Shown here: positions 35,079 to 43,775 of the stretch, piece by piece
How positions within the stretch are numbered: position 1 is the first letter of the stretch
Layout of the letters: the number at the start of each line of letters is the position of its first letter
Assembly (NCBI RefSeq): GCF_026625605.1
Contig: NZ_CP113054.1
Location: 1,674,001-1,738,000, forward strand
Source of the DNA: Luteolibacter sp. SL250
GTDB lineage: Bacteria > Verrucomicrobiota > Verrucomicrobiia > Verrucomicrobiales > Akkermansiaceae
DNA: 64,000 nt
Direction of reading: 5' to 3'
The notes under the pieces: generated by a model
The model's database searches: none
What the model was told of the DNA's origin: nothing
The model's input: only the letters and a program-made list of their open reading frames with translations
Program-made: the position numbers and the translations under genes

Positions 35079-36374
35079 ATGCAAGACGGTCCGTCATCAC
35101 CCGAACCCGCCACGGAGGAGCTGCTGCATGCCCTCATGGCGGGGGAACTACCGGTGGAACAGCGCGGCGTGCTTTTGGAGCGGTTGCGGGATGATCCTAC
35201 GGCGAGGGAGACGTATGGCGCGGTGATCGAAATGGAGGCGATGCTCCATCATGAGTTTCCCCGGATGGCGGAGTTCCGGGAGCCCGCGCCGTTGGTGCGC
35301 AGGCCGCAGCGGGGTGTGGTATCTCCGGTCACCGGAAAGAGGGGCAAGTCCCGGACCATGGCGGGCTGGGGTATCGCCGCAGCCTTCCTGCTTTCCGTGG
35401 CGGTATGGTGGGGCCTGCGGCCGGCACCGGCTCCGGTGCTGGTGGAGGGCTACGGCGAATGGTCTTGGCTGGATGCCGCAGGCAGAAAGCATCCGCTGGA
35501 GGTGGGGCAAACCTTGGGGAGGAACGGGGCGCTGTTGACGGAGGGGGCCGGCTCGTTCGCAAAGCTGCGGTTTGCGGACAAGAGCACCGTGATGCTGTCG
35601 GGGGAGGGTGAACTGAAGGTGCCCGGGGAAAAGTCGAAGCGTCTGGTCCTCCGCAACGGGAACCTGGAGGTGGAGATGACCCCGCAACCGGCGGGCCGGC
35701 CCGCCTATGTGGAGACGGCGACGGCACGGGTGGAGGTGGTTGGGACTCGCTTCTCCGTGGATGCGACTTCATCCAGTACGACGGTCGCCGTAACTTCCGG
35801 AAAGGTGAGGTTCAAACGGCTGGCGGATGGTGACACCGTGGACATCCCGCAGGAGAGGATGGCGACCGCCACGCTGGATGCCCGCAGCGGGCTGGAGACC
35901 CGGACATTTTCCACCGCACCGGTCTCATGGAGGGCGGTGCCGCCACAAGGGGGATACTTCACGGCGCAGCCGTTCCGTGCGGGAGGTACGTCCGCGCAGC
36001 CGATCATCCATCATGGTGTGATGTTCCGTCAGGACGGGGAGCGGGTTTTCGACGGGATGGTGGAACTGGGGGAGAAGAGCAGGCTGAGGGTGAAGTTCCG
36101 CGTGGCGGACCCCCGTGCACAGGTGCGGATATTCCTCCACTGCCGGGATGGGAAGGGTGGCTTCGCCGGGAACCGCGAGGTCAAGTTCCGCGCCTCCTCC
36201 CTGCCGGAGGATGCCACGGGCTGGAGGGTCTATGAGGGGGATATCGCCGGGATTGGGATACTCTCCCCGGCGAACGGCGCGGGCATATCCGGCACCCGGC
36301 TGGCGAACCTTTCCATCTCCGTTCTCGATGCCGGTGACCTGCTCCAGATCTCCGAAGCGGAGATCCGGGATTGA
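35079..36374 (+). CDS. FecR-domain membrane protein (second pair)
   Basis: 431 residues from ATG 35079. The cytoplasmic N-terminus (about 1-90) has TEELLHALMAGELPVEQRGV, resembling a zinc-finger-free anti-sigma head. A membrane segment (about 93-112, GWGIAAAFLLSVAVWWGL) leads to the FecR core (about 140-270, with VGTRFSVDATSSSTTVAVTS and DIPQERMATATLD). The last about 150 residues form a beta-sandwich-like region (VKFRVADPRAQVRIFLHC). As in the first pair, it likely transmits an outside signal to the adjacent sigma factor. No TonB receptor with a signalling extension is near. Confidence 0.87.
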   Translation: MQDGPSSPEPATEELLHALMAGELPVEQRGVLLERLRDDPTARETYGAVIEMEAMLHHEFPRMAEFREPAPLVRRPQRGVVSPVTGKRGKSRTMAGWGIAAAFLLSVAVWWGLRPAPAPVLVEGYGEWSWLDAAGRKHPLEVGQTLGRNGALLTEGAGSFAKLRFADKSTVMLSGEGELKVPGEKSKRLVLRNGNLEVEMTPQPAGRPAYVETATARVEVVGTRFSVDATSSSTTVAVTSGKVRFKRLADGDTVDIPQERMATATLDARSGLETRTFSTAPVSWRAVPPQGGYFTAQPFRAGGTSAQPIIHHGVMFRQDGERVFDGMVELGEKSRLRVKFRVADPRAQVRIFLHCRDGKGGFAGNREVKFRASSLPEDATGWRVYEGDIAGIGILSPANGAGISGTRLANLSISVLDAGDLLQISEAEIRD

Positions 36375-36409
36375 GGACGGCTTTCCATCATTCATCCGAC
36401 AACCCATCC

Positions 36410-39064
36410 ATGAAAAGAACCGTCATTCCACGCGCCGCGTTCTGTGCGGCGGCCGCCTTTACTTTCTCCGGTGCCCCGGTTTCCGCGGCCAGCATCTGGA
36501 CCGAGGGTGAATCCGCATCCCCTGCCAGCGTGCAGCGGCACCCGTGGTGGTATGACAAGGTGAAGAAGGATCTGCTGAGCGGTGGCGAATGGCTGAGCAA
36601 CTACGGGGCGAAGGAAGGCACCGGCGAATATGCCATCGAGGTGCCGGAGGACGGAGCCTACACGTTCTGGATCCGCGCGAACCCGCTGCAGGCGAAGCTC
36701 GACTACTCCATCGGTGACGGACCGTGGGTGGCGGTGGATTTCAAGGAAACGCGCGGCCAGCAGAACATCGCGGAGGACAACAAGCCTGACATGCGCTTCA
36801 TCACCTGGGTGAAGGCGGGCGTGCTGGATCTGAAGAAGGGGACGCTGAAAATGAAGTTTCGGATGGCCAGCGCCAACAACAACCACGGCGGGCTGGATTG
36901 CTTCGTTCTGACGACGGATGCGTTCGTGCCGCAGGGCATCGTCAGGCCGGATGCGGTCACGGCGGCGGGGCCTGCGGATTGGTTTCCGTTGATGCCGGAT
37001 GGGGATGGATTCTCGGCGGAGTCCGTCATCGACATGTCATCGCTCAACCATGTCCCGGCGGGGAAATTCGGCCCGGTGGTGGCGGACGGCAGCCAGCTCC
37101 GTTTCGCGGATGGGAAGGAACCGGTGAAGCTGTGGGGGGCGGGTGCGGACTTCAGTGCGAAGGACTCCAGGGAGCAATCGCTCCAGAGAATCCGGTATCT
37201 GCGGAAACACGGGATCAACTATGTACGCCAGCATCCGCTGTTCGATACGGTGGCGACCAATGGCAGGATCGATCCGGAGAAGCTGGCGGAGTATGACTGG
37301 TGGTTCGCGGAGTTGAAGAAGGCGGGGATCTATTCGTGCTGGAGCGTGTTCTACCATTTCCCGGTCTCCGCATCGGACGGTTATCCGGCGGAGCTTTTCA
37401 ACGAACTGCCGGAACTGGGGAAAAGCCGCCTGCGGGACACCTATGGGATCATCCAGATGTCGCCGGATCTGTGGGATCTCCGGCTGAAGGCGTTGACCGG
37501 GCTCCTCGATCACAAGAACCCGTACACGGGGCTGCGCTACGCGGATGATCCGGCGCTGGCGACGGTGGAGTTCCAGAACGAGGACTGCATCTTTTTCTGG
37601 AATCCGCTGGGAGAGCTTTCCAATCCGGGGAGGAAGAAGTGGCCGCTGCACGCGAAGCTGCTGCGCCAGCGGTTCGCCGCGTGGGTGAAGGAGCGTTACA
37701 AGGATGACGCCGGGGTGAAGGCGGCCTGGGGCAGATTCAACGAGTCCCTGGACTCCGGGGAACTCGCGCTGATGGGGCCGTATGACATGGACGCGCGGCG
37801 CATCCGCGGCAGGCTGCCCGGACAGACGAAGCGGGCGGGGGACCAGATCCGCTTCATGACGGAAATGCAGCGCGGCCTGTATGAGAAGACCGAGAAAGCG
37901 GTGCGGGCCACCGGCTTCAAGGCGCAGACCGTGACCACGAACTGGTTGGGAGGATCCTCGCTGGTCGATCAGGCGAACATCTACACGGACACCATTGGCT
38001 CGATGATCGACCGCCATAACTATGCGGGCGGCGGTGCGGGCGGCCACAACATCCATGAGGGGCCGATCTACGCGGACTCCCATCTTGGGAAACCAGGCAA
38101 GTACCTGTTCTCCATCGGCTTCAAGCAGGTGGGGGACAAGCCGTTTTCCCTGAGCGAATGGACGATGTGCCCGCCGAACCAATGGAAGGTGGAGGCCGCG
38201 CCGATCATGGCGTTCTATGGCATGGGCCTCCAGGGTTGGGATGCTTCGCTGCATTTCGCGCAGGGCGGTTCCCGGATCGGCGACGGCTGGCCGGGGATGA
38301 GGAGCTACAGCACGGACACGCCGCACTACATGGGCCAGTTCCCCGCGCTCGCGTTCGCGGTGAGGAAGGGGCACTTCAAGGAAGCTCCGGTTGTGGCGGC
38401 GCGCACCGCCAGGCCGGAGCAGCTTTTCTCCGGCACGCCGGCGTGGGCTCAGAACTACTATGATGGAAAGACCCAGGTGAACTCACCCGGCGCGGTGGCG
38501 GATGAGATGTTCGCCGTGGGGCGGGTGACGGTCGGTTTCGACGGAGGCGAGCCGAAACAGGCGGAAGCCAAAGGCCTGTGGGATGAGGGCGCCAGGACGA
38601 TCACCAGTGCAACGGGCGAGCTGGTATGGGACTACGGCAGGGAAACGATCCTGGTGAAGTCCCCGAAGACCCAGGGAGTGGTCGGAAAGGCGGCGGGCCG
38701 TGCGATCGACCTCCCGGGTGTCGCCGTTGAGGTTTCGACGGACTTTGTCAGCCTCCTGTTCACGCCGCTGGACGACCAACCGCTGGAGGCGAGCAAGCAT
38801 GTGCTCATCACCGCGCTGGCGCGGGACAAGCAGAGCGGCGCGAAATACAGTGACGACGGCACGAAACTGGAGGCCGTGGGCACCGCGCCGCTGCTGTTGG
38901 AACCGGTTCAGGCGTCCATCCGCCTGAAGGGCGCGAAGCCATCGCAGGTCCGCGCGCTGGACTACCAGGGAGTGCCGAAAAAGGAAGCGATCACCCCACA
39001 GGCGGACGGCACCTTCACCATCGATGGCACCAGCGCGGCTTATTACTATGAGGTGAAGCGGTGA
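36410..39064 (+). CDS. Secreted glycoside hydrolase, clan GH-A-like, with N-terminal beta domain
   Basis: 884 residues from ATG 36410. Signal peptide about 1-26 (PVSAAS). The N-terminal carbohydrate-binding-like domain (about 28-160; YAIEVPEDGAYTFWIRA) is followed by a TIM barrel (LRKHGINYVRQHPLFDTVA). Likely acid/base Glu391 lies in VEFQNEDCIFF and the nucleophile Glu583 in FSLSEWTMCPP, each a GH-A hallmark. The C-terminal about 200 residues are beta-rich. The family number is unclear; beta-galactosidase, mannanase and cellulase-like activities are candidates. It is the third gene of a sigma-FecR operon. Confidence 0.85.
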   Translation: MKRTVIPRAAFCAAAAFTFSGAPVSAASIWTEGESASPASVQRHPWWYDKVKKDLLSGGEWLSNYGAKEGTGEYAIEVPEDGAYTFWIRANPLQAKLDYSIGDGPWVAVDFKETRGQQNIAEDNKPDMRFITWVKAGVLDLKKGTLKMKFRMASANNNHGGLDCFVLTTDAFVPQGIVRPDAVTAAGPADWFPLMPDGDGFSAESVIDMSSLNHVPAGKFGPVVADGSQLRFADGKEPVKLWGAGADFSAKDSREQSLQRIRYLRKHGINYVRQHPLFDTVATNGRIDPEKLAEYDWWFAELKKAGIYSCWSVFYHFPVSASDGYPAELFNELPELGKSRLRDTYGIIQMSPDLWDLRLKALTGLLDHKNPYTGLRYADDPALATVEFQNEDCIFFWNPLGELSNPGRKKWPLHAKLLRQRFAAWVKERYKDDAGVKAAWGRFNESLDSGELALMGPYDMDARRIRGRLPGQTKRAGDQIRFMTEMQRGLYEKTEKAVRATGFKAQTVTTNWLGGSSLVDQANIYTDTIGSMIDRHNYAGGGAGGHNIHEGPIYADSHLGKPGKYLFSIGFKQVGDKPFSLSEWTMCPPNQWKVEAAPIMAFYGMGLQGWDASLHFAQGGSRIGDGWPGMRSYSTDTPHYMGQFPALAFAVRKGHFKEAPVVAARTARPEQLFSGTPAWAQNYYDGKTQVNSPGAVADEMFAVGRVTVGFDGGEPKQAEAKGLWDEGARTITSATGELVWDYGRETILVKSPKTQGVVGKAAGRAIDLPGVAVEVSTDFVSLLFTPLDDQPLEASKHVLITALARDKQSGAKYSDDGTKLEAVGTAPLLLEPVQASIRLKGAKPSQVRALDYQGVPKKEAITPQADGTFTIDGTSAAYYYEVKR

Positions 39065-39070
39065 TGTCTC

Positions 39071-39217
39071 CCGTAGCGTGATGGCTGCGCCATCACGGCG
39101 GGGCGGAGTGGTGCCATCTTCCGATCCCAATCCGCCATGGATGGCGTCCTTTTCCATATGGAGTCATGGGGAAGTCCGTGGATCTTCCCAACCGTCATGG
39201 CGCAGCCATGCCGCTAC
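39071..39217. repeat. MITE/REP-like palindromic element, copy A
   Basis: The 339-base gap after the glycosidase is filled by two copies of this element. Copy A begins CCGTAGCGTGATGGCTGCG at 39071, has the centre TCCGCCATGGATGGCGTCC and ends near GCGCAGCCATGCCGCTACC, an imperfect reverse complement of its start. It has the same layout as the 27.4-kb copy. Confidence 0.82.
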
Positions 39218-39239
39218 CACGAGGTGAAGCGTTGACGTC

Positions 39240-39387
39240 CCGTAGCGTGATGGCTGCGCCATCACGGCGGGGCGGAGCGGTGCCATCTTCCGATCCCAAT
39301 CCGCCATGGATGGCATCCTTTCCATGCGGAGTCGTAGAGAAATTCGTGGATCCACTCAGCCGTCATGGCGCAGCCATGACGCTACCA
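39240..39387. repeat. MITE/REP-like palindromic element, copy B (tandem)
   Basis: A second copy about 169 bases from copy A; it ends GCGCAGCCATGACGCTACC. GAGGTGAAGCG, the last codons of the glycosidase gene (39050-39060), recurs between the copies at 39221-39231. The unit of duplication therefore took in the 3' end of that gene plus the element. Confidence 0.85.
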
Positions 39388-39403
39388 TGAAGTCCGCTGT
39401 CTC

Positions 39404-42169
39404 TCACTGTTCAGTCACATACACGGGAAGCGGACCAATGGGCAGGACGAGAAATCCTCCCTCCGCGGCGACGGTGGATTTCCCGCCGAGCATGTCAGTG
39501 ACGACCGCATGGGCGGAAGGGAAGGGGATGCGTGCGGTGGCGGGCCCTTTGATGTTCCATGCCATGATCACCGGCTTCCCGCTGGCGGAGGATGTGGGGG
39601 CGAAGCGGTAGGCGTAGGTGTCCTCCTCACCTTCGTGGATGGCGTCGAGGAATTTCGGTTCCGGGAGGATGGAGACCATCGTCTTCACCGCGTGGGCGGA
39701 GGGGCGCCAGGTGCCGTTCCGGTTGAAGAAGCCGCCGTTGTATTGGTCGGAGTCGTGGATGAACATGACATGCACGCGCTCCACGCCGAGCCGCATGGCG
39801 AGGGCGTAGTTGCGGACGATGCAGGCCGCCTGGAGGTTCGAGGTGACGGAACCCGCGCGTTTGCCGGGGAAGCGGCCGCCTTCCTCCTGGGGGATCTCCC
39901 AGCCCATCTCCGTGTACCAGATGGGTGCGTCGCCGCGCTGGTGCTGGGCGAGGTTCTTGCGGATGGTCGCGAGGTTCGTGCTGATGCTGTAGTCCCCCCA
40001 TTTTTGGATGGAGAATCCCTCTGGCGGTGCGGGGTCCACGTAGGGATGGGTGGCCAGGATGTCATAGGAGCGTGCGACCCCCGCATCCACGGTGTGGACG
40101 TTTTTGATGAAACGCAGGTCACCCGCGGAGACGCCGCCGGTGCTGAATCCCACGACCTTGATCTGGTCCGAAACGAGTTTCGCGGCCTGGTGGGCCGCGA
40201 TCAGGAGCTTGGCGTAGATATTTTCCCGGAACGCCTCGAGTTCCTTGTTCGGCCGCCCGTCCGGCGGCACCAGATACTGGAAGTTCGGCTCATTGCAGAT
40301 CTCCCAATGGATGATGGGCCGGTTCGGAACTTCAGGGTGATCCTTGAAAAAACTCCCGCCCGGTCCGTAGCGGCGGAGTTTCTCCGTAAAGGCGGCGACG
40401 TAGCGGACGACATATTCGTCCTCCTTTCCACCATCCTTCGCATGGTCGAATCTCGGTGCGCCGAAGGTGTGGAGCACTTCCACGCCGTCCTCGGCCAGGG
40501 CGGTCATCGCCTCGTCCGTCAGCGGGCCGCCGAGGCGGATGGACTTCCAGCCCACTTCCTTCAGTGCGGAGCGGCGGGCCTTGTATTCGTTCCACCAACT
40601 ATAGAGGCCGTAGATCTTCGCGTTCGGGCGGGCCTTGGCGGCGATTTCCTGTGCGGATGGAAGCTCGCGCGGCTTGGTCCGCCACAGCGGGGACTCCGCG
40701 TCCGGCTGCGGCAAGCCGATGGCGGGGACCGCGGACGTTTCCTTCTTCACAGCTCCTCCCGGAGTGAAGAAACGCAGGATGGTGTCCGCATAGACACCGT
40801 GGCCGTGGTTGCCGGGGTGGTTGATCCAGTTGTGGAGCTGGCTGAACGGAGGGATGCCGCGGTCCGCCTGGTGCATCCAGTCCGCATAGACGTCCGCGCA
40901 GGCGACCTTTTCCTCCTTCGCGAGAGCGAGCATGGCATCCCGGTAGTCCGCGATGCGGGTGGCGATGCCGGACTTCAGGAAAGGTCCCGGCTGCATGGGC
41001 GTGACGAGTATCACCTCCGTGCCGATGGCCCGTGCTTTCCCGATGACGCCGCGAAGGCCCTCCTTGTATTCCTCCACGGGGACGCGCGGCTTGCCGCCGA
41101 TGGTGGAGTTCGCGTCATTCAGGCCGAAGGCGATCAGCAGCAGGTCCGGCTTCTGTGGGGCGACCTTCTCATCGAAGAATTGGGGCGCGACCTTCGAGGT
41201 GGTGCCGCCCTGCACTGCCTGGATCGGCTCGATCTTCGCGGAAGGAAATGCCTTCCGCAGTCCAGTTACGACCCGGCTGGCATAGGTGAGGTTCTTTTCC
41301 GTCCAGAGGTTGAGCGTCCATGCGGTGGCCTCCGCGCCGAGGGTCACGCTGTCACCCATAAAGGCGATTTTGAGAGGCTCTCCGCCCTTGAGCTTGGCGG
41401 CGGATTTCGCGATGCCATCCGGGTTGACCGGGGGGGCGGGGGTGAAGGCGCGGATGGGGAAGATGTCCTCCTTTGACACCACATGCTTTCCGTCCGTCTG
41501 CCAAGGGGCGACGTAGATGCCGGCGATGGCGGTCGCTCCCGCATCAGGCTCCGGCAGCACCGGGCAGACGAGGTAGGATTTCCCTGGCTTGATGGTGAGC
41601 GTGCCGTCCTTGAGTTGGAGGAGGTCCAGCCGCTGGGTGGCGATGCCGTAGGAGGCCTTCAGCTTGCCGGAGCCGGGCTTGCCCAGGCGGTCCGAGAGGT
41701 TCGTGACCTGCGGCCAGGTGGGGTGGAGCTTGAAGTCCTCGCCTTCCTTGAAGGTCTTCGATCCGTCCTCGGATTGGAGCGTGAGGCTGCCCGGCACCAA
41801 CTGGCGGTAAAGGCCGCCGAGGATCTGGGTGTTGCCATGATCGGAACGGGCGGGGCTGAGGTTGAGCGGGCCCGGGGTACCCTTGTCGGCGGGCCACATG
41901 TCGAAGCTTTCGAAACGGGGGAGGTAGTTCACCGGGATGTCACCGGATTTCTCCAGTTTTCGGATCTCCGGAGCGGAGACCTTGAGGGTCGCGGCGGGGA
42001 GCTTTACCGTGGAGCCATCAGCGGATTTCCAGTCGCCTGCGGTGACCGTGATGCCATCGGACGGCGGGGTGGTGGGGATGACCGACTGGCCGTGAAGGAT
42101 CGCGGATGACACGAGTGCCACGATGGTCAGCGGCAGCAACGGGGAACCTGATGGGAACGATGGGTTCAT
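39404..42169 (-). CDS. SGNH esterase fused to a glycoside hydrolase, secreted
   Basis: 921 residues from ATG 42169; signal peptide about 1-27 (SAILHGQS). A beta domain (about 30-225) precedes an SGNH/GDSL esterase (about 270-480): nucleophile Ser in AFMGDSVTLGAEA, LLIAFGLNDANS and the catalytic His region HPGNHGHGVYAD. A TIM-barrel hydrolase follows (about 535-800), with Glu in IHWEICNEPNF and Glu in IWYTEMGWEIP, the GH-A acid/base and nucleophile. A small beta domain ends it (VIMAWNIKGPATARIP). It would deacetylate and cleave one polysaccharide. Convergent with the sigma-FecR-glycosidase operon. Confidence 0.85.
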   Translation of the reverse strand: MNPSFPSGSPLLPLTIVALVSSAILHGQSVIPTTPPSDGITVTAGDWKSADGSTVKLPAATLKVSAPEIRKLEKSGDIPVNYLPRFESFDMWPADKGTPGPLNLSPARSDHGNTQILGGLYRQLVPGSLTLQSEDGSKTFKEGEDFKLHPTWPQVTNLSDRLGKPGSGKLKASYGIATQRLDLLQLKDGTLTIKPGKSYLVCPVLPEPDAGATAIAGIYVAPWQTDGKHVVSKEDIFPIRAFTPAPPVNPDGIAKSAAKLKGGEPLKIAFMGDSVTLGAEATAWTLNLWTEKNLTYASRVVTGLRKAFPSAKIEPIQAVQGGTTSKVAPQFFDEKVAPQKPDLLLIAFGLNDANSTIGGKPRVPVEEYKEGLRGVIGKARAIGTEVILVTPMQPGPFLKSGIATRIADYRDAMLALAKEEKVACADVYADWMHQADRGIPPFSQLHNWINHPGNHGHGVYADTILRFFTPGGAVKKETSAVPAIGLPQPDAESPLWRTKPRELPSAQEIAAKARPNAKIYGLYSWWNEYKARRSALKEVGWKSIRLGGPLTDEAMTALAEDGVEVLHTFGAPRFDHAKDGGKEDEYVVRYVAAFTEKLRRYGPGGSFFKDHPEVPNRPIIHWEICNEPNFQYLVPPDGRPNKELEAFRENIYAKLLIAAHQAAKLVSDQIKVVGFSTGGVSAGDLRFIKNVHTVDAGVARSYDILATHPYVDPAPPEGFSIQKWGDYSISTNLATIRKNLAQHQRGDAPIWYTEMGWEIPQEEGGRFPGKRAGSVTSNLQAACIVRNYALAMRLGVERVHVMFIHDSDQYNGGFFNRNGTWRPSAHAVKTMVSILPEPKFLDAIHEGEEDTYAYRFAPTSSASGKPVIMAWNIKGPATARIPFPSAHAVVTDMLGGKSTVAAEGGFLVLPIGPLPVYVTEQ

Positions 42170-42225
42170 GGGTATGGAAAGTAGATACCGGACAGGGAGG
42201 CGCTTGGACATGGAAATCCGCAGGC

Positions 42226-42603
42226 TTACGCGGGCACCCGGTGGCAGATTTCCAGACGATTGCCGAAGGGGTCCTCGAAGAAGACGGCGTGGTAGCCCTG
42301 CTCATAGTGCATGGGCCCCTCCATGTTCCGTGCACCCGCAGCGGCGGCGATTTCCGCCAGTCTGGTGATCTCCGCGACGCTCGCCGCGCGGAAGGCGATG
42401 CGGTTCTCGTTCGGCCGGTGCTCAGTGGATTCCGTCACGCCGAAAAACTCGGTGATCCCCGCGCTGTCGGCTTCGTATTGCAGCCAGCCTTCGATTTCCA
42501 TTTTGCGGGTGAAACCCAGCGCGGGCAGCAGCGCGGAGTAAAACGGCGTGGCAGCCGCCAGATCCGGAACCCGCAGGTCGATGTGATCGAAACAGCGCCT
42601 CAT
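42226..42603 (-). CDS. VOC superfamily (glyoxalase-like) protein
   Basis: 125 residues, one compact VOC unit: FDHIDLRVPDLAAATPFYSA at the start and HAVFFEDPFGNRLEICHRV at the end, where the metal-binding His and Glu lie. Typical substrates include glyoxal adducts, antibiotics or aromatic diols, but none can be assigned. It follows, on the same strand, the YHS-like gene with a terminator between, so it probably has its own promoter or reads through. Confidence 0.88.
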   Translation of the reverse strand: MRRCFDHIDLRVPDLAAATPFYSALLPALGFTRKMEIEGWLQYEADSAGITEFFGVTESTEHRPNENRIAFRAASVAEITRLAEIAAAAGARNMEGPMHYEQGYHAVFFEDPFGNRLEICHRVPA

Positions 42604-42611
42604 CCTGAAAA

Positions 42612-42651
42612 GAAAAACCGCGTGCCGCCCGGAAGCAACACGCGGTTTTCT
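42612..42651 (-). terminator. Rho-independent terminator after the YHS-like gene
   Basis: AAAACCGCGTG and CACGCGGTTTT form an 11-base stem with a GC-rich loop. On the minus strand it ends in TTTTTC and lies 25 bases after the stop at 42676. Confidence 0.85.
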
Positions 42652-42675
42652 GAAAAACTCCCGTGGAAGGCGGGA

Positions 42676-43170
42676 TCACTTGATCACACCTGCATCGACG
42701 GCTTTCTTGTAGGAGCCTTCCGGATCCTTCGCCCACTTCTCCTGTTCCTTCGCGTTGAAGACGAAGTATTTCTTGCCGTTGTATTCAACGGTGGGGCTCT
42801 CAGGGGTGACGATGGTCTTGAAGCTGATGGCGCTGTATTTCTGTTCCTGGAGCTTGATGTCCTCCAGGCCGAGTTCCTTTTCCTTGCCCTTCAGTTGGGG
42901 AAGGACGCCTTCCTCGATGCCGGCTTTCACCCAGTAGGCCTTGCCCGCGTCGCTGGCGGCGTTCCATGCCTTCTCGCACTTGCCGCAGCACATGAGGATC
43001 TTGTTGCCCTTGAACTCGACGACCTTCTCCGCCTCGACGTCCTCGTCGGTCATCATCGGGCACTTGGTGTTGGCTTCTGCGGCGATGGCGTGGCCGGAAA
43101 GGGAGGCGGCTGCGAGCGCGAAGGCACCGAGAAGGGATTTGAAAGTCAGGGTGGAAATGGTCTTGGACAT
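42676..43170 (-). CDS. Secreted cysteine-rich YHS-like metal-binding protein
   Basis: 164 residues from ATG 43170; signal peptide about 1-31 (LSGHAIAAE). The mature part has NTKCPMMTDEDVEAEKVVEF then ILMCCGKCEKAWNAA, the YHS pattern Cys-Pro-(MV) with downstream CC-x-x-C, and a second YHS-like fold without cysteines (VEYNGKKYFVFNAKEQEKW). Such proteins bind copper or other heavy metals in the periplasm. It is convergent with nothing and divergent from the HU gene. Confidence 0.75.
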   Translation of the reverse strand: MSKTISTLTFKSLLGAFALAAASLSGHAIAAEANTKCPMMTDEDVEAEKVVEFKGNKILMCCGKCEKAWNAASDAGKAYWVKAGIEEGVLPQLKGKEKELGLEDIKLQEQKYSAISFKTIVTPESPTVEYNGKKYFVFNAKEQEKWAKDPEGSYKKAVDAGVIK

Positions 43171-43381
43171 GAGGTGGAAATTAGCGTGATTTCCCCGGAC
43201 CACAAGGGATTTCCCGGTGCCGGGAAATGACTCTTTCGTGGGGGATGGATGTCCTGTGGAACGGGGAAAGATTCCCTCGGAACACCCCGTATATTGGAAT
43301 TCGTGATCCCATCCGCGGGACGGTGGAGTCGACCAGCGTGTCATGCTTGACAATCAAGCCGGAAGTGGGCGCATTTCACAC

Positions 43382-43714
43382 ATGCCTGCCAAGAAATCCA
43401 GTTCCACTGAATCGAAGTTCAACAAGACCCAGATCCTCGAGCACATCTCCGCCAGCACCGGCGTTGCCAAGAAAGAGGTTTCCGCGGTTCTCGACAGCCT
43501 CGCTGAAGTGATCCAGCTCCACGTGAACAAGAAGTCCGTCGGTGAGTTCGTCCTCCCGGGTCTCCTGAAGATCAGCACGGTCAAGAAGCCTGCTGTGAAG
43601 GCCCGCAAGGGAATCAGCCCGTTCACCAAGGAAGAAGTCACCTTCAAGGCCCGCCCGGCGTCCGTCGCCGTGAAGGTCCGTCCGCTCAAGAAGCTCAAGG
43701 AAATGGTGCTCTGA
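43382..43714 (+). CDS. HU/IHF family DNA-binding protein
   Basis: 110 residues from ATG 43382 (MPAKKSSSTESK). The HU dimer core is KTQILEHISASTGVAKKEVS and VLDSLAEVIQLHV. The DNA-binding arm is GLLKISTVKKPAVKARKGIS; the usual GxG and RNP motifs are altered, as in Chlamydia/Verrucomicrobia HU-like proteins. It bends DNA and helps compact the nucleoid. Single gene with a strong terminator. A TTGACA hexamer at 43347 lacks a convincing -10. Confidence 0.92.
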   Translation: MPAKKSSSTESKFNKTQILEHISASTGVAKKEVSAVLDSLAEVIQLHVNKKSVGEFVLPGLLKISTVKKPAVKARKGISPFTKEEVTFKARPASVAVKVRPLKKLKEMVL

Positions 43715-43737
43715 GCCCATCCTGCAGATCGACAACC

Positions 43738-43775
43738 GGAAACCCTTCATCCCTCCGCGGGATGAGGGGTTTTCC
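43738..43775 (+). terminator. Rho-independent terminator after the HU gene
   Basis: AAACCCTTCATCCC and GGGATGAGGGGTTTT form a long stem with a TCCGC loop and end in TTTTCC. Confidence 0.87.

Noticed and set aside
39071-39387. CRISPR-like array
   Set aside because: Two palindromic copies with a long unit and duplicated gene end; no short regularly spaced repeats or cas genes.
39509-41476. 655-residue plus-strand frame opposite the esterase-glycosidase
   Set aside because: No motif, and the minus-strand product has clear SGNH and GH-A catalytic motifs.
43347-43352. TTGACA as a -35 box for the HU gene
   Set aside because: The expected -10 position reads GCGCAT; not convincing without a mapped start.
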